Of a stretch of DNA of 56,045 nucleotides, positions 49,858 to 56,045 are shown one piece after another. The stretch is taken from assembly GCA_900539345.1 (NCBI GenBank), contig UQBS01000011.1, positions 1 through 56,045 on the forward strand, written 5' to 3'. Position 1 is the first letter of the stretch. Every line of letters begins with the position of its first letter. The translations under genes and the position numbers were made by a program. The stretch comes from an uncultured Coriobacteriaceae bacterium. GTDB lineage: Bacteria; Actinomycetota; Coriobacteriia; Coriobacteriales; UMGS124. Below the pieces are notes generated by a model. It saw nothing but the letters and a program-made list of their open reading frames with translations. It had not been told where the DNA came from and did not search any database.

Positions 49858-51117
49858 GTGTCCACAAAGCTTACCAGTATTGAACGCAAATGGGTCCTTT
49901 ACGACGTGGGAAACTCGGCGTTCGTGCTGTTGTGCACCGCCGTGGCGCCCATCTACCTCAATTCCTTGCTTGAGGGCGCCGGGCGCACCGATGTCGTTAC
50001 GTCGTTCGGGTATGCCCAGACGATTGCAAGCCTGGTTGTGGCAATCCTTATGCCCATCCTGGGCTCCCTGGCCGATTTCGAGGGCAAGAAAATCAAGTTC
50101 TTCCTCGGCTTCTTCCTTACGGGCGTCATCTGCTGCACCTGCATGGCGCTGCCCTTGAGTTGGTTTGCGTTCCTGGTGGTCTATGTGCTGGCCACGGTGG
50201 GCCTCAACTCGTCGATGACGTTCTACGATTCCATGCTTGTCGACGTCACGAGCGACGAGCGCATGGACGCGGTCTCTTCCCATGGGTATGCCTGGGGCTA
50301 CGTGGGCTCCACGGTGCCGTTCATCGGCTGCCTGGCGCTCATCTTCGGCGGTCCTGTCATTGGCATCCCCACGGCGGTCGCCACGCGCCTGTCGTTTGTC
50401 GTCACGGCGCTGTGGTGGGCCGGCTTCACGATTCCTCTTCTGCGCAGCTACCGCCAGCGTCACTTCAAGACGTCGGGCGAGACGATGGGCCAGGCCGTGC
50501 GCAAGAGCCTGTCGGGGCTTGCGGGTACCATGCGCAAGATCACGAAGGACAAGTCCCTCTTCTTCTTCATGCTCGCGTTCTTCTTCTATATCGACGGCGT
50601 CCATACCGTCATCGCCATGAGCACGTCATACGGTACGAGCTTGGGCATCGACTCCACGCAGCTCGTTTTGGCGCTGCTTGTGACGCAGTTCGTCGCGTTT
50701 CCCAGCGCCATCGCCTACGGCTGGCTTGCGGGCAAGTTTGGCACGAAGCGCATGATCATGATTGCTGTGCTTGCCTACGCGTGCATCGTGTTCTTTGCGG
50801 CGTTCTTCCTCAAGACGGCGTTTGAGTTCTGGGTGCTGGCGGTGAGCGTGGGCCTTTTCCAGGGCGGCATCCAGGCCCTGTCGCGCAGCTACTTCGGCCG
50901 CCTTATTCCCAAGGAGAACTCCAACGAGTTCTACGGTTTCTTTGATGTCTTTGGCAAGTACGCCAGCGTCATGGGGTCGTTCCTCGTCGCTGTGATCACC
51001 CAGGTTACGGGCGACGCCTCTCTGGGTGTGCTTTCCATCGCGGCCCTGCTGCTTGTGGGCTTGATCCTTTTGGTTAAGATGCCCGAGCCCACGCGCCGTG
51101 CTCAAGTGGGGGAATAG
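49858..51117 (+). CDS. MFS transporter (UMF/Atg22-like)
   Basis: 419 aa, about 12 TM helices. WVLYDVGNSAF at the N-terminus, LADFEGKK after helix 2 and GGIQALSRSYFGRLIP late in the protein mark the UMF/Atg22-like MFS branch. Substrate unknown. The GTG at 49858 is chosen for GAGAGG eight bases upstream; the open frame continues upstream without similarity. A patatin gene follows after 7 bases. Confidence 0.87.
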   Translation: MSTKLTSIERKWVLYDVGNSAFVLLCTAVAPIYLNSLLEGAGRTDVVTSFGYAQTIASLVVAILMPILGSLADFEGKKIKFFLGFFLTGVICCTCMALPLSWFAFLVVYVLATVGLNSSMTFYDSMLVDVTSDERMDAVSSHGYAWGYVGSTVPFIGCLALIFGGPVIGIPTAVATRLSFVVTALWWAGFTIPLLRSYRQRHFKTSGETMGQAVRKSLSGLAGTMRKITKDKSLFFFMLAFFFYIDGVHTVIAMSTSYGTSLGIDSTQLVLALLVTQFVAFPSAIAYGWLAGKFGTKRMIMIAVLAYACIVFFAAFFLKTAFEFWVLAVSVGLFQGGIQALSRSYFGRLIPKENSNEFYGFFDVFGKYASVMGSFLVAVITQVTGDASLGVLSIAALLLVGLILLVKMPEPTRRAQVGE

Positions 51118-51124
51118 GGGACTT

Positions 51125-52120
51125 GTGAGAGAGGTAACGAATCAGGCTCATGTGGGCATGGGGCTGCTGCGTGCCAAACGCGATGCCCTGGGATTGTGGA
51201 AGGCGGACGGTTCCGGTCCCTTTTGTGCGCCCGAGCCGCGCGAAGTGCAAGGTTGCGCGCTGCTCTTCGAGGGCGGTGGCATGCGGGTGAGCTATACAAC
51301 GGCTGCCGTTGTAACCCTGCTTGAGCAGGGGATTCGCTTCCCCTTTATGTGCGGGGTCTCGGCTGGTACCTCAAACATCGCCAACTACCTGCACGGCGAT
51401 CCCTGGCGAGCCCGCGTGAGCTTCACCGACATCGCGCTCGATCCGCGCTTTGGCGGCTGGAAGACGTTTGCGCAGGGTAAGGGTTTCTTCTCGGCGCATT
51501 GGCTCTATCAGGAGTCATGCCTGCCGGCAGGCCCGCTTGTGTACAACTATGGCCGCTACGAACGCTCCGGTGCCGATTTTGCCATCCAGGCATTCGACAT
51601 CGAATCCGGTGAGTCGGTTGTGTGGGGTAGGGACGACATCCATTGCCTGAACGACCTGATGGTGCGCGTGCGCGCAAGCAGCACCATTCCCTTCATGATG
51701 CCGATGACGCAGGTAGATGGGCATACTTTTGCCGATGGAGGCCTGGGGGAAGGGGCGGGCCTTGCGCTTCAGACGGCGCTCGACGCGGGATATGAGCGTG
51801 TGTTTGCGATTCTCACGCGCCCTCGCGCCTATCGCAAGGGTAAGACGGGCAAGAGCCAGCTGCTGCTCTCGAGTCTCTACGAACGTCGATATCCCAAGCT
51901 CGCACAGGCCCTGCGCACGCGCAACGAGCGCTACAACGCCGAGCTGGAGCGCTTGGAACAGATGGCCCGTGAGGGTCGCGCCTACATCGTCTATGCCGAC
52001 GGCATGGCCGTTTCCAGCTCTACGTGCGACGTCGATGCCTTGCGCGCAAGTTACGCCGACGCATATGGGCGCTATCAGACGGAGCTGCTCCGCTGGCTCG
52101 ATTGGCTGGGGCTGTCCTAG
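51125..52120 (+). CDS. Patatin-like phospholipase
   Basis: 331 aa. Oxyanion loop EGGGMRV, nucleophile elbow GVSAGTS (Ser79) and the catalytic Asp in DGG complete the patatin Ser-Asp dyad. It would hydrolyse acyl esters of lipids in the cytoplasm. The GTG at 51125 follows AGGGG; a GTG at 51098 inside the MFS gene is less likely. Probably coupled to the transporter. Confidence 0.88.
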   Translation: MREVTNQAHVGMGLLRAKRDALGLWKADGSGPFCAPEPREVQGCALLFEGGGMRVSYTTAAVVTLLEQGIRFPFMCGVSAGTSNIANYLHGDPWRARVSFTDIALDPRFGGWKTFAQGKGFFSAHWLYQESCLPAGPLVYNYGRYERSGADFAIQAFDIESGESVVWGRDDIHCLNDLMVRVRASSTIPFMMPMTQVDGHTFADGGLGEGAGLALQTALDAGYERVFAILTRPRAYRKGKTGKSQLLLSSLYERRYPKLAQALRTRNERYNAELERLEQMAREGRAYIVYADGMAVSSSTCDVDALRASYADAYGRYQTELLRWLDWLGLS

Positions 52121-52143
52121 GCCAGCATGCGTATATGAGCGAC

Positions 52144-52177
52144 AAAAAAGGCCGCCCCAGCTGGGAAGGCCTTTTTT
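52144..52177. terminator. Bidirectional terminator between convergent operons
   Basis: AAAAAAGGCC and GGCCTTTTTT flank an inner CCCAG/CTGGG pair. A and T runs on both sides suit both the patatin and the glnQ-like operons. Confidence 0.9.
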
Positions 52178-52204
52178 GTTTGCTGCGTTGAGGAATTGGA
52201 GAGC

Positions 52205-52927
52205 CTAGAGCACCTTGCTCAAGAAGTCCTGCGTGCGCTTCTCCTTGGGGTTGGAGAAGAGCTCCTGGGGCGTGCCCTGCTCCACGATGTTGCCGCCGTC
52301 CATGAACAGCACGCGGCTTGCGACCTCGCGGGCGAAGCCCATCTCGTGGGTCACGACGATCATCGTCATGTTGTCGTCGGCCAGCTCGCGCATGATCTCG
52401 AGGACCTCGCCCACCATCTCGGGGTCCAGGGCGCTCGTAGGCTCATCGAAGAGCATGACCTTGGGCTTCATCATGAGCGCTCGCGCAATGGCGACGCGCT
52501 GCTTCTGACCGCCGGAGAGCTGTCCGGGGTAGGCATCGGCCTTGTCGGGCAGACCAACACGGTTAAGCAGGCGCTTTGCCTCCTCATGTGCCTCTTCCTT
52601 GCCCATGAGCTTGAGCTTGGTGGGGGCAAGCGTCAGGTTGCCCTCGATGGAGAGGTTGTTGAAGAGGTTGAAGTGCTGGAACACCATGCCCATGTGGCGA
52701 CGCACCTCGTCGATGTTGACGTGGGGTGCGGTGATGTCCTTGCCCTCGAACAGGATCTGGCCCGAGGTGGGAATCTCGAGCAGGTTGAGGCAGCGCAGGA
52801 AAGTGGACTTGCCCGAGCCGGACGGCCCGATGACGACGACCTTCTCGCCGGGGGCGATGTGCTCGTTCACGTCGTTGAGAACGACGTGGTCTCCATACGC
52901 CTTGACCAGGTGATTAACGGTGATCAC
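52205..52927 (-). CDS. glnQ: Amino-acid ABC transporter ATP-binding protein (GlnQ type)
   Basis: 240 aa. Walker A GPSGSGKSTF, Q-loop, signature LSGGQKQRVAIA, Walker B VMLFDEPTSALDP and the switch histidine in VVTHEMGF are all intact and typical of polar amino acid importers. The GTG start overlaps the permease by 14 bases. Last gene of the operon. Confidence 0.93.
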   Translation of the reverse strand: MITVNHLVKAYGDHVVLNDVNEHIAPGEKVVVIGPSGSGKSTFLRCLNLLEIPTSGQILFEGKDITAPHVNIDEVRRHMGMVFQHFNLFNNLSIEGNLTLAPTKLKLMGKEEAHEEAKRLLNRVGLPDKADAYPGQLSGGQKQRVAIARALMMKPKVMLFDEPTSALDPEMVGEVLEIMRELADDNMTMIVVTHEMGFAREVASRVLFMDGGNIVEQGTPQELFSNPKEKRTQDFLSKVL

Positions 52928-53648
52928 TTTCGCGCAGCCTCCTTTCGATCCTGTTAAAGATAAAGGTCAGGATCATGACCATGGCCAGGTAAATGACCGC
53001 GATTGCAAAGAACGGGACGAGTGCCTGGAACGTGTTGCCCTGGATGATCATGGCGCCCTTCGTGAGGTCCTTCAGGCCGATGACTGTGACGATCGAGGTC
53101 TCCTTGAGCAGGGTGATCGTCTCGTTGCCCAAGGCGGGCAGAATGTTCTTGAACGCCTGGGGGATGATGACCGAGCGCATGGTGGTGCCATAGGACAGGC
53201 CCAGCGAACGGCCTGCCTCCATCTGACCAGGCTCAATCGACATGATGCCCGAGCGCACGATCTCGGCGATGTAGGCACCCGAGTTCATGCCGAAGGTGAT
53301 GACGGCGCAGGTGACGAGGTTCGCCTCGGTCGAGCGTGCCGACGCCCACACGACAAACCACATGATGAGCAGCTGGACCATGGTCGGTGTGCCGCGAATG
53401 ACGGTGATGTAGACCTTGGCGATGATGTTGAACAGGCCCAGGATGGGATTCTTCCTGCGGCCCTGTTGCTGCTGGTCGTGCGCCGATCGAATGATGGCGC
53501 AGATGACGCCCAGGATGAGACCGAGCACGAATGCCAGGGACCATACCATCAGCGTGATGCGCAGGCCGCTCAAGAAAAACGTGTAGTTGTCCTGGTAGAC
53601 GAACGTCTGGTACAAGCCCAGCTGAAGGGTTTCGATGAACTCTTCCAC
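52914..53648 (-). CDS. Amino-acid ABC transporter permease
   Basis: 244 aa, about five TM helices. The HisM/GlnP-type coupling motif EAGRSLGLSYGTTMRSVIIPQAFKN-like stretch begins EAGRSLGLS and contains the conserved Gly. One permease gene only, so it probably works as a homodimer. AGGAGG precedes the ATG. Confidence 0.92.
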   Translation of the reverse strand: MEEFIETLQLGLYQTFVYQDNYTFFLSGLRITLMVWSLAFVLGLILGVICAIIRSAHDQQQQGRRKNPILGLFNIIAKVYITVIRGTPTMVQLLIMWFVVWASARSTEANLVTCAVITFGMNSGAYIAEIVRSGIMSIEPGQMEAGRSLGLSYGTTMRSVIIPQAFKNILPALGNETITLLKETSIVTVIGLKDLTKGAMIIQGNTFQALVPFFAIAVIYLAMVMILTFIFNRIERRLRESDHR

Positions 53649-53671
53649 GGGCGAACCTCCTCAAAACATAA

Positions 53672-53703
53672 GGGCGGGCGGCCTGATACGAGACCGCCCG
53701 CCC
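53672..53703 (-). terminator. Intercistronic hairpin between binding protein and permease
   Basis: A perfect 10-bp GC stem (GGGCGGGCGG/CCGCCCGCCC) with a 12-base loop, followed on the minus strand by TTATGTTTT. Likely lowers permease/ATPase expression relative to the binding protein. Confidence 0.65.
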
Positions 53704-53737
53704 CACAGACAAGCGGGTTGAATGATGCGGTGCTTAC

Positions 53738-54871
53738 TTACTTCGCCAGGGACAGGCAGTCCTCGACGGCGGAGAAGATGGCCTTGGAGGTGACGGTGGC
53801 GCCAGCCAGAGCGTCGACGCCCTCGGTGCCGTTGGCGGCCACGATGGCCTCGGGCAGCTGGTCGATGGCCTTGGAGCCGATGCCCTCGGTCTCGGAGTTG
53901 TCGCCCACGGTCACGGTTGCGATCTTGCCGTCCTTGACCTCGACGGTCACGGGCACCTTGCCGCCGATGCCCTTGCCCTCGGCGGTGTAAGAGCCGTCCT
54001 TGTAGGAGCCGCCCTTGTCCTCGGAGGCGTCCTTGTCCTCGGAGGCGTCCTTGTCCTCGGAGGCGTCCTTGTCCTCGGAGCCGTCGTTGATGTAGGTGTC
54101 GATGACCTTCTTGACGCTGCCGTCGGCGATGAGCTCCTTCAGGGCGCCGTTGATGGCGTCGAGCAGGGCGGTGTTGTCCTTGTTGACGGCGATGGCGTAG
54201 TCCTCCTCGACATATGCGGTGTCGAGGATCTTCAGGCCCTTGTTGGCTTCAACGTAGTTCTTGGCAGGCTCGTTGTCGATGATGACGCAGTCGACCTTGC
54301 CGGCCTGGAGGGCCTGGACGGCGGTGGGGCCGCTGGTGTAGGGGATGACGCGGTCCTGGCCGTAGTCGTCGGCGGCGTAGATGTGACCGGTGGTGTTCTC
54401 CTGCACGCCGATAAGGAAGTCGGCGTTGTTGGCTAGGTCGTCGGGGCTGGAGATGGGGGAGTCCTCGGTCACGATGATGACCTGGACGCCCGAGGCATAC
54501 GTGTCGGTGAAGCTGACGTTCTTCTTGCGCTCGTCGTTGACCGTGATGCCGGCGAGGCCCATGTCGATCTTGCCGGTCTGGACGGCGGTGATGATGGCGC
54601 CGAAGTCCATGTCCTCGATCTCGAGCTCGAGGCCGAGCTTGTCGGCGATGAGGGCGGCCACGTCGGCGTCAATGCCGACGATCTTGTCGCCGTCATAGTA
54701 CTCGTAGGGCGGGAAGGTGGCGTTGGTGCCCATGATGAGCTTGCCCTGCTCGACGGTCTTGAGCTCGGCTGCCTTGTCATCAGCGGCGAAGGCGGCGCCG
54801 GTGCCGGCGAACATGCCCATTGCGAGGCCGGCTGCGAGGGTGGTGCAGAAGCTGCGGCGTGAGACGTTCAT
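53738..54871 (-). CDS. Family 3 substrate-binding protein fused to an FMN-binding domain
   Basis: 377 aa. A twin-arginine signal (SRRSFCTTLAAG, cleavage near AFA-AD) is followed by an SBP family 3 domain (about 40-262; TNATFPPYEYYDGDKIVGIDADV...), a four-fold EDKDAS linker (about 263-290) and a C-terminal FMN-binding domain (about 292-377). That domain ends in AGATVTS, with Thr359 at the position flavinylated by ApbE in related proteins. No lipobox is present. Such binding proteins usually end after the SBP domain. AAGGAGA precedes the ATG. First gene of the ABC operon. Confidence 0.88.
   Translation of the reverse strand: MNVSRRSFCTTLAAGLAMGMFAGTGAAFAADDKAAELKTVEQGKLIMGTNATFPPYEYYDGDKIVGIDADVAALIADKLGLELEIEDMDFGAIITAVQTGKIDMGLAGITVNDERKKNVSFTDTYASGVQVIIVTEDSPISSPDDLANNADFLIGVQENTTGHIYAADDYGQDRVIPYTSGPTAVQALQAGKVDCVIIDNEPAKNYVEANKGLKILDTAYVEEDYAIAVNKDNTALLDAINGALKELIADGSVKKVIDTYINDGSEDKDASEDKDASEDKDASEDKGGSYKDGSYTAEGKGIGGKVPVTVEVKDGKIATVTVGDNSETEGIGSKAIDQLPEAIVAANGTEGVDALAGATVTSKAIFSAVEDCLSLAK
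53943..54001. repeat. 59-base inverted repeat shared with 55979-56037
   Basis: The start of the FMN-domain coding sequence on the minus strand matches the plus-strand gene at 55979-56037 at 56 of 59 bases. The rest of the two binding proteins is clearly diverged, so this module was copied or gene-converted recently. Confidence 0.85.
54013..54084 (-). repeat. Four tandem 18-bp repeats (EDKDAS linker)
   Basis: Four 18-base units in a row, the first three identical, encode EDKDAS. They form the hydrophilic hinge between the binding and FMN domains, and are prone to copy-number change. Confidence 0.9.
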
Positions 54872-55096
54872 GGCGATATCTCCTTAGGTTGACAAATTAC
54901 GACGTGCTATGGAAACACTATATCCCTCGCACGTTTCCGATATGTACGAAAAGTGCGCAAACGGGGGTTTATGCGGACGAAAGCCGAAATTTTTCACTCC
55001 AGCGTATTAAACGCCACCGTTTTGCGTTATGGTGTACTCCACCAAACTAAAGTGCTTCGGCGCGGACACGCTTGAAGCCGTCGAGAGGATGGTCAC
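54872..55096. promoter_or_regulatory. Divergent promoter region of two binding-protein genes
   Basis: 225 AT-rich bases with no gene. TATAGT on the minus strand (about 54923-54918) is a -10 candidate for the ABC operon. An imperfect dyad at about 54928-54959 (GCACGTTT...AAAAGTGCGC) may be an operator. Promoters could not be assigned with confidence. Confidence 0.4.
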
Positions 55097-56045
55097 ATGT
55101 TCAAGTCCGGTATGACCCGTCGCCAGTTCGCTGTTTCCGCCGCCGCCCTGTGCGCCATGACTGCGTTCGGCGCAGGCCTGGCCTTCGCTGAAGATAAGAA
55201 GGAAGAGGCTGCTGAGGTCAAGCTTGACGGCCCCTTCATCGTTGGTTTCGACCAGGATTTCCCGCCTTACGGCTATGTGGGCGATGACGGCAACTACACC
55301 GGCTTCGACCTCGACCTTGCCGCCGCCGTCTGCGAGAAGGAGGGCTGGGAGGTCAAGTACGAGCCCATCGCCTGGGACGCCAAGGATGCCCTGCTCAACT
55401 CCGGCCAGATCACCTGCATCTGGAACGGCTTCACCATTGAGGGTCGCGAGGACGACTACGCCTTCACCGCCCCGTACATGGAGAACCGCCAGGTTGTCGT
55501 TGTGAAGGCCGATTCCGGCATCGCCAAGCTTGCTGACCTTGCTGGCAAGAACGTGGTCACGCAGGCCGACTCCGCAGCCCTGAACCTTCTGTCCGAGGGC
55601 GGCGACCAGGCTGAGCGGGGTGCTTCTTTTGCCAAGCTCGAGACTCTTCCTGACTACAACACCGCCTTCATGAGCCTGTCGATGGGCGAGTACGACGCCG
55701 TCGCGCTCGATTACCCCGTCGCCGTCTTCCAGATTGGCGACAAGGCTGACGAGTTCACCATCCTCCCCGAGTATCTGAACTCCGAGCACTACGCCGTGGG
55801 CTTCGCCAAGGGCAACGAGGCCCTTGCCGCCAAGGTCGAGGAGGACCTCAAGGCCCTCGCCGAGGACGGCACCGTCGAGGAGCTCTGCAAGAAGTACGCC
55901 GACCAGGGTGTCGACTTCACCGCTTGGTGCCTTGGCAAGGACGAGAAGGCCGCCGACGGCGCCGAGGCTGCCGGCCTCAAGGACGGCGACTACACCGCCG
56001 AGGGCAAGGGCATCGGCGGCAAGGTGCCCGTGACCGTCACCGTCA
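55097..56045 (+). CDS. Second FMN-domain substrate-binding protein, 3' end outside the window
   Basis: 316 codons seen, frame open at the edge. A twin-arginine signal (MTRRQFAVSAAAL..., cleavage near AFA-ED) leads into an SBP family 3 domain (DQDFPPYGYVGDDGNYTGFDLD..., about 45-275), then KDGDYTAEGKGIGGKVPV, the start of the same FMN-binding domain as in the neighbour. No lipobox. GAGAGG precedes the ATG. Diverged from the first protein in the SBP part, so it probably binds another ligand. Confidence 0.87.
   Translation, partial: MFKSGMTRRQFAVSAAALCAMTAFGAGLAFAEDKKEEAAEVKLDGPFIVGFDQDFPPYGYVGDDGNYTGFDLDLAAAVCEKEGWEVKYEPIAWDAKDALLNSGQITCIWNGFTIEGREDDYAFTAPYMENRQVVVVKADSGIAKLADLAGKNVVTQADSAALNLLSEGGDQAERGASFAKLETLPDYNTAFMSLSMGEYDAVALDYPVAVFQIGDKADEFTILPEYLNSEHYAVGFAKGNEALAAKVEEDLKALAEDGTVEELCKKYADQGVDFTAWCLGKDEKAADGAEAAGLKDGDYTAEGKGIGGKVPVTVTV

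Noticed and set aside
1..56045. CRISPR array, prophage or insertion sequence
   Set aside because: No spaced direct repeats, transposase motifs or phage genes were seen; the repeats present are coding tandem repeats and hairpins.

Overview
The window comes from a high-GC, Gram-positive chromosome. Its gene content points to the class Coriobacteriia (Olsenella/Collinsella/Atopobium-like; genus not resolved). The grounds are an actinobacterial kinase/FHA/phosphatase/RodA/PBP cluster, monoderm-type exported proteins, many GTG starts and a class I KARI ilv operon. No phage, transposon, plasmid or CRISPR is visible. The DNA is ordinary chromosomal backbone with a few accessory-looking insertions.

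Layout. 1-233: the 3' end of a 5S rRNA gene and two terminators. 240-761: a long gene-free block. 762-3894: an ECF importer (TrpP-like S component, two ATPases, EcfT); the second ATPase carries a 1-base frameshift near its 3' end. 3923-3998: tRNA-Arg(CCU). 14237-4334, minus strand: six co-transcribed cell-envelope signalling genes (kinase, FhaA, FhaB, PP2C phosphatase, a RodA-PBP fusion, PASTA kinase). 14421-16543: a small membrane protein, tRNA-Leu(CAG), tRNA-Ser(UGA) and an RlmI-like methyltransferase. 16683-17628: a MntA/HepT toxin-antitoxin pair whose antitoxin has an extra N-terminal ribbon-helix-helix-like segment. 17698-24968: a polysaccharide deacetylase, a LysR regulator, CapA, TadA, a DEAD-box helicase and a lipoprotein. 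25132-26327: tRNA-Ser(GCU) and a GluQ-type synthetase. 26507-31361: three unrecognised genes (a TPR protein, an Ala-rich 11-mer repeat protein, a 216-aa protein). 31415-33722: a D-2-hydroxyacid dehydrogenase and an NlpC/P60 hydrolase.

33979-39296: ilvB-ilvN-ilvC and ilvD for branched-chain amino acids. Between ilvC and ilvD lie two copies of a structured element: the core is conserved (41 of 42 bases), and the flanking stems differ in sequence yet still pair. 39280-46758: a DUF815-type ATPase, hemolysin III, a CorC-like protein, a small protein, YtxH and PRC-barrel proteins, and a second polysaccharide deacetylase. 46870-48544: a manganese unit, in which a promoter leads into a yybP-ykoY riboswitch overlapping a terminator, then mntP and terC. 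48715-52120: a zinc-PLC-like protein, an MFS transporter and a patatin.

52205-56045: an amino-acid ABC importer on the minus strand. Its substrate-binding protein is fused to a C-terminal FMN-binding domain. A second, divergent binding protein has the start of the same domain and runs off the window. The two copies of the domain's start share a nearly identical 59-base inverted repeat.

The most unusual items are the two FMN-domain binding proteins (Tat-type signals, no lipobox), the covarying paired elements in the ilv region, the RHH-MNT/HEPN toxin-antitoxin, the single-chain RodA-PBP and the frameshifted ECF ATPase. All family calls come from motif recognition by eye; no database search was run.
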